DNA of 64,000 nucleotides, taken from Physcomitrium patens. Lineage: Eukaryota > Streptophyta > Bryopsida > Funariales > Funariaceae. The notes beneath the pieces are model-generated. The model was not told the DNA's origin. It made no database searches and saw only the letters and a list, made by a program, of their open reading frames with translations. This document shows, piece by piece, positions 11,765 through 23,096 of the stretch (the first letter of the stretch is position 1; the number at the start of each line of letters is the position of its first letter). The position numbers and the translations under genes are program-made. Location of the stretch: positions 14,777,808 to 14,841,807 of the forward strand of contig NC_037264.1 in NCBI RefSeq assembly GCF_000002425.4, given 5' to 3'.

Positions 11765-12651
11765 ATGTCGACTTACGATCAGACCAAGGAGATGGCCGGA
11801 AAGAAGGCCGAGGAGACGAAGGCATTCGGTGAGGACAAGGCTGAGCAAGCTCACGGTGCCACGAAGGTACACACCCAGGATACTGATTGGGGATCACTGT
11901 CTTTTGTTACTCTGAATTCAAACCGGTTCTATTAAATTGAGACATGAATTCAATCGAGCTGGAATACTTCAGAGGATTGTTATTTAAGTGTAGCTTTAGT
12001 GAGTACGTATTGAATCAGTTTATGAGATTTGCTGCATAAGTAAATTTTGAAGTGGAAATTAGACGAGAGATGAGACTTATTGTCACATCTAGACCTCAAA
12101 TGATGTTGAATTCGTTGATTTCACAGAGTGCTACCGGAACTGCTCAAGACAAGGCTAGCCAGGCGGGAGATTACGCAGGATCCAAAGCTCACGACGTCAA
12201 GTCTGCTGCCTCTGATGCCGCTGGAACAGCTCAGGACAAGGGAAGCGACACGACTGGAGCTGCTAAGGATACGGCTCAACATGTAGGTGACAAGACTGCT
12301 GATACCGCTGGTGCCACGAAGTCCAAGGCTGGCGAAGCGAAAGACGCTGCAGGAAGCAAGGCTAGTGAGGCTGGCAGCTACGTGAGCGACAAGACCTCTC
12401 AAGGCAAAGATGCTGCAGCAGACACTGCAGGCGCAACCAAGGACAAGGCGTCAGGCGTTGCGGGTACTGCCCAGGAAAAGGCTGGTGGCGCTGCGGGATA
12501 TGCCAAGGATACTGCCGTGAGCGCCAAGGACACCACTGTGGGTGCTGCCACCCAAGCTAAGGATGCTGCTGGCAATGTTCTTCACCAGACCGGGGACGCC
12601 GTGGCCAACGCTTTCCAGGGCCTGAAGGACCCCGTAACTCCCAATCATTAG
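11765..12651 (+). CDS. group-3-like LEA protein, tandem copy 2
   Basis: The predicted exons are 11765-11866 and 12127-12651, joined by a phase-0 GT-AG intron, giving 208 residues. Exon 1 is exactly 102 bp, as in copy 1, and the intron falls after the same codon. An in-frame reading upstream of 12127 is intronic. The protein has the same Ala/Lys/Thr/Asp-rich character and helical 11-mer-like units. Compared with copy 1 it has about 18 extra residues near SDAAGTAQDKGSDTTGAA, so the gain or loss of repeat units explains the length difference. The C-termini remain alike (VTPNH versus VTPKQ). The role is inferred to be desiccation protection. Confidence 0.88.
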
Positions 12652-13690
12652 AACTGATCAGACGTTGCGATCTACCATGTTATGCAGTCCTCGCGTTTTG
12701 TATAGTAAATAAGACACCGCAAGCATTGGCTCTGGATTCAGCACGAGGTTGCGCGGCGCCATATTACTGTAAAGATGATGAAGTGAATATTTAACAGAGT
12801 GCTGGCGCCGGTTTCTAAGTTGATGCAATTCTGTTGTTTTAATCTAATTTACTTGTGAATGTTTCGTGCTGGGGGTTTACTGAAAAGCTCCAAGGACAGA
12901 TCAGAGAATATTGCAGCACGTCTCCCTCTATCTACCCACAAAGCTTATGAGCAAGGAATCAGATCAGTTTGGTAACATGGTCACTGAGATGAAATATGAT
13001 CAACATGTAGTAACATATGATTTGTACATGTAACATTTATTACCATCGTACACTAATGTCAATGTAATAGCAATGCTCATGTAACTTATGCATAACAAGA
13101 AGAAGCACCTCCTATTACTCATAATAATATTTCTTGATAATCTAATAGAAAGGTAGATTAAAATCTACAGGTATTTTGATATTTCTTTTCCAAATTATTA
13201 TAATATGAATAGAAATGTCAATGTTTGGATATTTAAACTATTTATTCTTTTTTCCTCCATTTTTAAAATAAATCATGTTTGAGTGAAAATTTGACTTGAG
13301 GTTAATTTCAATGAAAATGGTTGGATTTGAATTAATATTCTTAATAATTTTTAAAAATACATCCTTTCATAAATGTAATCCCTGAGAATAAATATTAATA
13401 AATATTATTTTAGAAAGAAATAGTTATATACAATTTCTCAATAATAGAAGATAGGATCAAATATTGTTTTAAAACATAAATATAGAAGTGTTATTATATT
13501 TATCAAACACATGTTAGTGAATTAGAAATATAATTAAGTATAAAAATTTTAAAATAGTATACAATATAGATAAGTCTTTAATTTTTGAATAATTCTATTG
13601 AAAATATTAGTTGTATCTATTTTGACTTCAAATAAAGTAATTTTTTAAATATAATATTTTAATTTTTTTATTGACTTATTAATAAACATA

Positions 13691-13743
<53 letters not shown>

Positions 13744-14154
13744 TGGACAAATATAATGAGAGCCAAACATATTTATAAGACTTTTGTTTGAAAAATATTT
13801 ATTCTAATCTTATTTTTATTTTATTTGATTATAATTCTAATAATTTAATATTTTATTACTTCATATACACTTAAATTAAGAATAAAATAAAAAAATATTA
13901 TTTGATATGTCAATAAAATGGATTAAATAATTTAATTTTAGTGACTTAAAATTACCTACCAACTAGTAGGATTTATTTTAATTCATAATTGTAGTACTTT
14001 GGATGTAAGTAAGAAGATACGACTAAAACCTCAAGGCCTTTGTAAGACACCCATATATACTACATGTGAGCCTTGATGAGGCTCAAATCCATGATCTATA
14101 AGCAAATTAATTTTGAAGTAAAATATATTTTACTTAATTTTTAATTATTTATTT
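12652..14154. other. AT-rich region 3' of the LEA genes
   Basis: No gene is seen. GC content drops sharply after about 13000. It contains a (TA)n run at 13698-13739 and a diverged copy (13990-14100) of the repeat motif also present at 7640-7800. Confidence 0.65.
13698..13739. repeat. (TA)n microsatellite
   Basis: An uninterrupted TA dinucleotide run of about 42 bp. Confidence 0.95.
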
Positions 14155-14461
14155 GTTCTATAGGATCTCTAATATGTATTGACTTTGTAAGATACATGCC
14201 TTAGCTTACAAGGCAAGTTTTCTACGTGTAGGCCACATAGTTAGCTTGTTCTTCAAACTACCATCATGTGTGGTACATGGCCAACTTATTGACCATATTT
14301 CTAACCTAAAAAGTCAATTAAAGACACCTATAAAGTCAAAGCAACATCCATGAAGCTTTTAGAAAGCTTTTATAAAAGATATTATGGAATTAATCTATTT
14401 TTACCTACTATTATCTAAATCATATAATTAATTATTAGTTTACATGTATATGTCCATGACA
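14155..14461 (-). repeat. truncated 3' LTR of copy D
   Basis: 307 bp match the right-hand part of the family LTR, from the GTTCTATAGGA motif to the terminal TGACA. The part with the TATA box and inverted repeat is missing and the sequence abuts unrelated repeat DNA at 14154. Confidence 0.8.
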
Positions 14462-14906
14462 TTACCCCTCCTTTTAGGAACGAGTTCCATAAAGAGCAGT
14501 CTTCATATGTTGAGAAAATCCAAGATACAACGAATTGTATTTGCCACATACTTTAATCTTTATTCTCTTTGAAGATAGTTTATAGGCCATTTCAACTATC
14601 AATAGTGTCCCATACCAAGGCAAGAAGATCACCCTATTATGTGGTCATTGTTGAAGCCTTCGTAACTTCCTTCAAATAAAATATTTAAAACATTGTCACG
14701 AGTTATTCCTACTTATAATAAAATCACTAAATATCAAGAGTCTCTTTGAAGGTTGTGATACCAAACATGTTGTATCTTGTTGTTTATTCGAGGAAGGACA
14801 TGTCGTTCTTGAAGATCTTCATCTTAAATTTGTTGTCTTGAAGGTTGTAACAATTGTAATGTCTCATCTAGTAAGTCCACAAATGAAAGCTCTTGAGTTG
14901 AATCTG

Positions 14907-16712
14907 CTAGTTGTTGATTCTCCAAAATCTTAATACAAATTGAGTCCTCTTATCAAATATAATATCTTTTGGTAATTTATGATATTGATAGATATTGTCA
15001 ACAAAAAGCTTGATAGTTTCTTTTCCTGTAATAGATTTTGTGCATGATACAAAATGTATCATTTTGATGAAGTAATCTACTATCAAAAATATAAAATTAC
15101 ACGATCTTGAGATTGGAAGATCCATGATAAAATCCATACAAATAGAAGACCATGATTTTTGTAGAATAGGTAATGGTTGAAGAAGTCCATAAGATCGATG
15201 CCGAGGAGTTTTTGACCTTGAATAAATGTCATATGATTGAACAAAGTCATTTATAGCCTTTCACATTTATGGGCACTAAACATCTCTAGATATTAGCTCC
15301 AGAGTCTTATTATATCCAAAATGTCATATTGTTGGAAAGTCGTGACGTGCTTGAAGAACACGTAAATGTGCTTCTCTTTTTGGAACATATAAGCATCCTT
15401 CAAAATAAAGTAGGTTGTTCTTGAACTCAAACTTAGAAGTATCACGAGACTTAAAAGAAGTTTTCTTAACATCATGAACAAGAGGATGAGAGGACATACT
15501 TGATTGAATTTGTTTGAGAAAATTTGAATCAACAGTCAATGTTGATTTCACTACTCATAGATGAAATTATTTTGGCTTCAATAAGATTGTCTTTTGTTAC
15601 TCAAAAGGTGCATCTTCTTCTTTAGATGCAAGATAAGAACATCTGAAAAGGTCATCAAACAAACCTTGTTGTTTTTCTGGCCAATAACTGATATTGAACT
15701 CAAATCTTGACAACGAGTCTGGCAATAATTCAAAATATGAGATGACATAAAATACTCGAGATTCTTGTGATCTGTATACATAGTGACTGAATTGGAAGTG
15801 CCTTCTAGATAATGACACCATTCTTAAAAAGAATCCATAATTGCAAGAAGCTCTTTATCGTAGATCTCATAATTAATCTCAGTTGCTGAAATTTTTTTGG
15901 AAAGAAAAGCTATTAGATGAAATTTATTATCTATTTCTATTTGTGATAATATGGCATGCAAAGCAAACTCTGATGGATTTGTTTTCATATGAATGACTTA
16001 GAAAAGTTAACATAGTACAAGATTGGAACAGAAACAAAGGTTAGCTTTAAAGCTTCAAATGTTACTTTTGCTTCTTGATTCCATCAAAGTTTGTATTTAC
16101 AAATCAAATGTGTAAGTAGAGTTATAATTTAAAAGAAGTCTTTGATGAAGATCCGATAGTAATTGCCAAATCCCAAAAAACATTAGACATCTCAGACCAT
16201 TTTTGGGATCTTTCAATCCATAATTGTTAGAACTTTCTTAAGATCCATTATAAGTCTATCATTTGAATTGATGTAATCTAAGAAGTCAACTTGAGTAGTG
16301 TGGAATATACACTTTTTTATCTTGGCATAGAGTCCCGCATCTCTTAATTTTTGTAACACACGACAAACGTGAAGTTTATATTTTTTTTGTATTCTTAAAA
16401 TAGATCAAGATGTTGTTTAGATAACAAACAATAAAATAATCCAAAAAATCTCTAAAAACATCATTCATAAGATGTTGAAAAGCTATTGGTACATTTGTAA
16501 GTTCAAAAGACAAGACATTATATTCAAAATATCAATATTTGATTCAAAATACAATCTTTCATTCATCTCTTTCTTTGATGCATATTAGATTGTAAGCTCC
16601 TTATAGATCTATTTTTGTATAGATCTTAGCTTGATTCAACTAATGAAAAAGTCGAGATATTAAAGGTAGTAGGTACTTGTTCCTATTAGTGATCTTCTTA
16701 AGTCTTCAATAA
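14907..16712 (-). pseudogene. integrase, RNase H and part of RT, copy D (left piece)
   Basis: Integrase core motifs MDFIMDLPISRS and FDKRTQFVLRFW are readable at 15137-14907. The RNase H DHKNLEYF motif is near 15778. The position corresponding to the first RNase H aspartate reads as asparagine. Several frames are needed to follow the protein, so this is a relic. The right end is cut at 16712 by the insertion of copy C. Confidence 0.75.
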
Positions 16713-17273
16713 TGTCAAGGACAAGAACTCGATGAAAAAGCAATTCAGATAAGTAAGCCTTCAATCAAAGAAAGATAACAAAATATAAATAAGCAAGTAT
16801 ATATATTGAAAGAGAAAGTAGATTGGCTATTACCAAAAGACAAGAAAAGTAGAGACCCTTGAAACTAGACTAGAAGTAAGAAAGGAGTTAATAAGAGTGA
16901 AGAAGGCTTCACTCTTGTCTCTATATATACTATCTAACTAGGGGCTTTGTGGCGACGTTCTATAGGACCTCCAATATGTGTTGACTTTGTAAGATACATG
17001 CCTTGACTTACAAGACAAGTTTTTCTACGTGTGGGCCACATAATTAGCTTGGTCTTCAAGCTAACAACATGTGTGGCACATGGCTAACTTGTTGACCACG
17101 TTTCTAGTCCAAAAATTCAATTAAAGACACCTATGAAGTCAAAACAGCGTCTATAAAGCTTCTAAGAAGCTTCTATTTTAAATAATATAGAATTAATTTA
17201 CTTTTACCTACTTTTATTTATTTCTACCTATTTGTATATGTAATTACTGGCTTACATGAGTATATCCGTGACA
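16713..17273 (-). repeat. 3' LTR of copy C
   Basis: 561 bp bounded by TGTCA and TGACA. The inverted repeat at 16890-16919 has mismatches in its first arm (AATAAG). The inner side adjoins the polypurine tract and the outer side adjoins the AATAA target duplication. Confidence 0.92.
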
Positions 17274-17821
17274 TTACCCTCCCTTCTAGGGACGAGTTCC
17301 ACGAGGAGCGGTCATCATATGTTGAAAAAATCTATGATGTGACAAATTGTATTCGCCACATACTTTGATCTTTGTTCTCTTCGAAGATGATTGATAGGGC
17401 CTCTCAACTATCAATAGTGTCCCATACAAAGGCGGGAAGACCACCCAATTATTTGATCATTGTTGAGGCCTTTATAACTTCCTTCGAATAGAACATTTAG
17501 AATACCATCAAGAGTTGTTCCTATCTCTAGTAAAATCACCAAACATCGGGAGTCCCTTCTAAGGTTGTGATATCAAACGCGTTGTATTTTGCCATCTATT
17601 CAAAGAAGAACATATTGTTCTTAAAGAACTTCATCTCGATTGCGTCATCTTGAAGGTTATGACAATCGTAATGTCTCATCCAACAGGTCAGCAAATGAAG
17701 GCTCTTGAGTCGAATCCGCTGGTTGTTGGTTCTCTATCTCCTGAGCGTCACTACTACAAAGAAGCTATGAACAATGATTGAAAGTAGAATGTTATCTTAA
17801 TTAGATGTTGTTTCTTTTATA

Positions 17822-19381
17822 AAGAAGGTTTTCATCTTGATTTTGATGGATGTCGTCAATGAAAAGCCTCCACCACCTTTGCTGCATTTGCAAGATTCTT
17901 TATTGGCTCCCATGTGTGTTCATTAATGTCATATCTGCACCAATGGATAAGATATTCCAATTTATTTTGATGTCGCCTTGAATCTAAGACTTCTTCTACT
18001 TCAAACTCTTCATTATTGTCCACTTGTATAAGAGGAGGTGGAGCTTGTCATCTTCTTGATATGTCCACTGTCTTGTATGGTTGAAGAAGAGACACATGGA
18101 ATATTGGATGGAATTTTATTGACTCCGGTAGATGTAAACGATATGCAACTGGATTGATTTGTGTAGAAATAAAAAATGGTCCAAGTCTTCAACAGTCCAA
18201 CTTGTCACAAGGACGAGTGGTCTTGATATTACGACAAAGTAGCCATACCTTATCACCCAAGAAGAATGGTGGTTGTTCCTTTCAATAGACATCCGCATTG
18301 ACCTTTTGTTGTTCTTGAGCCTCTTTTAACTACGCCTTTATCGTTGCATATAGCAATGATAAATGAATCGCTAAATCTTTCGCAACAGGATTATCAACTT
18401 TTGAGAAGTCAAAAGTATCAAGTCATGGATGATAACCATAATTAGCAAAGAAAGGTGTTTGTTTTGTAGAAGAATGTATCATGTTATTGTAAGTAAACTC
18501 TGCCAATGACAAAAGAATTGTCCAATCATCTTGTTGGTAGTTAATGGTACATCTTAAATATTGCTCCAAAACTTGATTAACACGCTCCGTTTGTCCATCA
18601 ATTTGAGGATGGAATGTTGAAGATAGTTTTATATCCACTTTTAGAATCTTAAAAAGAGTCCGCCAAAATCTTGATACAAATTGATTCTCTTATCTAATAT
18701 AATATCCTTGGATAATCCATGATAGCGATAGATATTGTCAAGAAAGAGCTTAGCTGTTTCTTCACCTGTGATAGATTTTTTACATAGTACAAAATGTGCC
18801 ATCTTGGTAAAACGATCTACTATCACGAATACAGAGTCATAAGAACCTGAGATTGGAAGATCCGTGATGAAGTCTATAGAAACAAAAGACTATGGTTGTT
18901 CTGGAATGGGTAATGGCTGAAGAAGTCTAAAAGGTCGATGACGAGGAGTTTTTGATCTTGAGCAAACATCACATGATTGTACAAAATCTTTGATTGCCTT
19001 TCACATTTGAGGCCACCAAAAATCCCTAGATATCAGTTCCAAAGTCTTATTGTATCCTGCTGCAGGGAAGTCATGACGAGCTTGAAGAATATGTAAATGT
19101 GCTTCTCCTTTTGGAACATATAGGTGTCCTTTGAAATAGAGTAGGTTGTTCTTGAATTCAAATTTAGATGGATCATGAGATTTAGAAGAATTATTCTTGA
19201 TATCATGAATAAGAAGGTCTGAAGACATACTTAACTGGACTTGCTTAAGAAAAGTTAAATTAACAATCAATGTTGATTTTATTGCTCGAAGATCAAATTG
19301 CTCTAGCTTCAAGAGAACCATTCTTTGTTGCTCAAAAGCTCCATCTCGTTCTTTTGGTCCAAGATAAGAATGTCTAGACAA
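17822..19381 (-). pseudogene. integrase with C-terminal chromodomain, copy C
   Basis: The stretch aligns with copy B's linker, zinc domain, integrase core and chromodomain in the same order. Open pieces are at 19381-19001, 18826-18641 and 18638-18423. Catalytic-region motifs IILDKRIN and DGQTERVNQ are readable, and the chromodomain lies at about 18013-17822. A small deletion near 18684 shifts the frame after DKRINL. Confidence 0.8.
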
Positions 19382-19399
19382 GGCATTGAATAAACCTTG

Positions 19400-20956
19400 T
19401 TATTTTCCTGGCCGATAAGTGATGATGAACTCGAATCTTGATAAAGACATGCTCCAACGAGCTTGACGACGATTTAATATGCATGCTGACATGAAATATT
19501 CAAGGTTCTTATGATCCATATACACGATGACTAGACTAAAAGCGCCTTCTAGATAATGATGCCATTCTTGAAAAGAATCCACAATTGCAAGAAGTTCTTT
19601 GTCATGGATTTCATAATTGATTTCAACTGCTGAGAATTTTCTTGAATGAAAGGCTACTAGATGAAGTTTGTTATCTGTTCCCATTTAAGATAAAATCACA
19701 CCCAGAGCAAAGTCTGATGCATGTGTTTCCATAAAGAATGCTTTGGAAAAATCAACACGATACAAGATTGGTGCAGAAACAAATGCTGTCTTCAAAGATT
19801 CAAAAGCAACTTCCGCTTCTTGATTCCATTGGAGTTTGTCTTTACAAGTCAAATGTATAAGTGGAGCTGCAACTTGAGAGAAGTTTTTGATGAAGATCCG
19901 ATAATAGTTGGCAAATTCTAAAAAGCATTGGACATTTCTTACCATTTTTAGAATCTTCCAATCTATAATAGTTTGAACTTTCTTAGGATCCATCATAAGT
20001 CCATCATTTGAAATGATGTAACCTAAGAAATCGACTTCAGTAGTGTGGAATACATACTTTTCTATTTTGGCATAGAGTCCTACATATCTTAATTTTTGTA
20101 ACACAAGACGAACATGAAGTTCATGTTCTTGTGGATTCTTAGAATAGATCAAGATGTCGTCTAGATAATAGACTACAAAATCGTCCAAAAACTCTCAAAA
20201 AATATCATTCATTAGATGTTGAAAAGCTATTGGTGCATTTGTAAGTCCAAAAGGCATGATATTGTATTCAAAATACTCATACCTAGTTCGAAACGTAGTC
20301 TTTTATTCATCTCCTTTTTTGATGCGTACTAGATTTTATGCTCCCCAAAGATCTATTTTTGTATAGATTTTAGCTTGATTCAGTTGATCAAGAAGTCCAG
20401 ATATTAAAGGTAGTCGATATCTATTTTTGATGGTAATCTTGTTGACTCTTCAATAATCAATACACATCGACAATGATCCATCTTTTTTCTTCACAAATAG
20501 AATCGGAGCTCCTCCCAAAAATTTAGAATGGCGTAAGAAATTCTTGACTAGATTTTCTTCAATATACTCCTTGAGTTCAATCAACTCATTTTGTGATAAA
20601 CTATAGATTGGTCCGAATGGCGGTTGTACTCCTTCTCAAAGGTCAATTGAGCAATCATAGGGACGATGTTCTAAAAGTGTATCTGCATTCTTTTTTTTGA
20701 ATACATCTTGAAATTCTTGATATTGGCTTAGAATGCCACTTGAAGTCTTTTCACCAGTAGAAATAGGTGTGACATAAATAATATATGCTAATTCTTTCCT
20801 AGCAGCATGTAAGAAAGCTTTTCTACATATAAATATGGGTTTAATTGAACTAGACTTATGACTCTCTACTTGATTAATTACACTGTTAGTTATACTTTTA
20901 AAAAAAATAAGAGTTCAAGAAATTCAATCTATTTGAGGGTTGTATTTTTTTAACCA
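19400..20956 (-). pseudogene. reverse transcriptase and RNase H, copy C
   Basis: The palm and thumb segment is open at 20188-19685 with VVYYLDDILIYSK. RNase H is open at 19684-19400 with [10 protein letters not shown] and DHKNLEYF. The upstream part (about 20940-20190) reads through several stops but shows LFVKKKDGS and MPFGLTNAP. The first RNase H aspartate is histidine, as in copy B. The 601-bp tract 19349-19949 is identical to copy B. Confidence 0.83.
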
Positions 20957-21310
20957 CTATAAACCTAAAATGACTGGATTAGAGGGAGATCTAATGATAT
21001 TAAATACTACAAAGCTATTATGATCATTGATTATTACTTCTATATGAAGGATTTCATGAGTAATATCTCCAGAAGACAATGGACGACCATCTATGACTTC
21101 TTCATGAATAGGTTTAGTTTTCTTTACTAAAGATATGTTATGTCTTTTAGTAAATTCTTCATCTAAGAAACATGCTGAGGCTCCTGAATCTAACAAGGCA
21201 GAGACTTTGTAATGTTTAGGTCCTAAAATAACATTTAATGTAAAACAAGGAGAGGGCTCTGAGGAGAGAATAGGACCTTTACTACATATTGTGTAAGGTT
21301 CTAGCCGCAC
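20957..21310 (-). pseudogene. retropepsin-type protease, copy C
   Basis: A 117-codon open piece contains ALLDSGASACFLDEEF, the D-S/T-G active site of a retropepsin, followed later by VILGL, which matches the family's ILG motif. It would process the polyprotein. It is open here but isolated by stops on both sides. Confidence 0.82.
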
Positions 21311-22330
21311 GGTCCCTATTGTAGCTGGATAAATTCGTTTTCTGACATATTGTCTTCTTTGACAGCCATACTCCTCATTTTGTGATTGCGTCGTTTCTTT
21401 AGATAATGTTGAGCAATATCATTTGATTCTCCACAATATAAACATAATCCTTCTTGATGACGACAAGTCTTTTCTTGCTCAATAAGAAGTTTTAAACATA
21501 CTACATCAATTTACATATCCTCTACTTCCGAATGTATAAGTTGAAGAGGTGTTGGTGTTTCCATTGAATTATAGTAACGTTGAGGTCCACTTGTACGGTT
21601 CTCAAATCAAAATTCAGAAAGGCGATTGTCACACTTCACAGCAAAGTCAATTACTTGACTCAATGTTTGAGGATCAGGTAAGTTGAGCATTAATTTTTTT
21701 ACCTCATATTGTAATCTGTAAAAAAGTTGGCTAATAAGTGCAGCATCATCCCACTTGATATTAGTTGTAAGTTGTCAAAATTATGAAGCGTACAACGTTA
21801 CTGATCGATTGTCTTGTCATAAAATATGGATCTTATTGGTTGCAACATGAATTGCATCATGTTCTCTATGCATGGATCAAAACTCCATCAGAACAGCCTC
21901 TAGATTATTTAATATTGGATCTCGTCATTCAAGAAAAGATGAAAACCGCGATAGTGTTGAACTTGAAAAAAGCGTATCAATGAACTTAACTTGCGATCCT
22001 GGAATTGGATAGCTTTGGAGTTGAAATTCAATCACAAGTTGTACTTGATTAATAAATCCTCAAAACTTGGATATGGTGCCATCAAACTTCTCAGGGAGGA
22101 CAATTCTTGGTTTTGTAATACTGGAAGGGCATTTCACCATAGGAGAAGGGACATGGTTTGGTGCAGATGTTGAAGCAACTCCAACCATTTCTATATCTTC
22201 ACTTCCTGTCAATCTTGTTGCTCCTTGTCGTGGTAAATTAAGTTGATGCATCGCAAGCATTAATTCCCTTAATTGCTCTTACATTTGTGCCATTGCACTC
22301 TTCATTTCAATAAGTTCTACCATGATAACA
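21311..22330 (-). pseudogene. gag, copy C
   Basis: The N-terminal segment is open at 22260-22060 with LPEKFDGTISKF. The zinc knuckle near 21447-21403 keeps the first CX2C (CLYC) but has lost the histidine and last cysteine seen in copy A. Several stops interrupt the frame. Confidence 0.72.
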
Positions 22331-22503
22331 CTTAAAAAAGAGAAGATGTCTAATATCGCTCAAGATAAATAGAAGAGAGGACTTGAGAATAAAGAAAATA
22401 CTAAAGATAATATCAATTTAAAAGAGGGTAATCCGCAACTTCTAATATACTTATATTTTATTAAGAAAAAAAGGTAATCCACTCTTAATCAAGATTAGAC
22501 AAA

Positions 22504-22515
22504 GCTCTGATATTG
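22504..22515 (-). other. candidate tRNA primer-binding site, copy C
   Basis: On the minus strand this reads CAATATCAGAGC. Its last nine bases equal those of TGGTATCAGAGC, the initiator-Met tRNA primer site common in plant LTR elements, and two of the three mismatches are G to A. It lies 20 nt inside the 5' LTR end, whereas primer sites usually touch or nearly touch the LTR. Confidence 0.4.
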
Positions 22516-22535
22516 TAGGTGTATTCTTGTCAATC

Positions 22536-23096
22536 TGTCGAGAACAAGAACTCGATGAAAAAATAATTCAGACAAGTGAGCCTTGACTCAAAGAAAAATA
22601 TAAAAATATAAATAAACAAGTATATATATTGAAAGAGAAACTAGAATGGCTATTGCCAAAAGACAAGAAAATTAGAGACCCTTGAAACTAGACTGGAAGC
22701 AAGAAAGGAGTTGACAAGAGTGAAGAAGGCTTCAGTCTTGTTTCTATATATATTATCTAACTAGGAGCTACGTGGTGACATTCTATAGGACCTCTAATAT
22801 GTGTTGACTTTGTAGGATACATGCCTTGACTTACAAGGCAAGTTTTTCTACGTGTAGGCCACATAATTAACTTGATCTTCAAGCTAACAACATGTGTGGC
22901 ACATGGCCAACTTATTGACCACGTTTCTAATCCAAAAAGTCAATCAAAGACACCTATGAAGTTAAAGTAGCATCTATGAAGCTTCTAGGAAGCTTTCATT
23001 TTAAATACTATAGAATTAACTTAATTTTATTTACTTTTACTTATTTTTACCTATTTGTATATGTAATTATTAGCTTACATGAATATGGTTGTGACA
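22536..23096 (-). repeat. 5' LTR of copy C
   Basis: 561 bp, starting TGTCG (from TGTCA) and ending TGACA, followed directly by the AATAA target duplication. It contains GAAGCTTCTAGGAAGCTTTC near 22978. Confidence 0.92.

Larger units (their letters stand above)
16713..23096 (-). mobile_element. complete nested Ty3/gypsy chromovirus copy C
   Basis: This 6384-bp element has two LTRs of 561 bp each (16713-17273 and 22536-23096). It lies inside the RT region of copy D and is flanked by the duplicated target AATAA (16708-16712 and 23097-23101). From right to left on minus: gag, protease, RT, RNase H, integrase, chromodomain. A polypurine tract (AGAAGGGAGGGTAA, minus) borders the 3' LTR. The LTRs differ from each other at many sites, mostly transitions, and all ORFs are broken, so the insertion is not recent. 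Confidence 0.92.
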
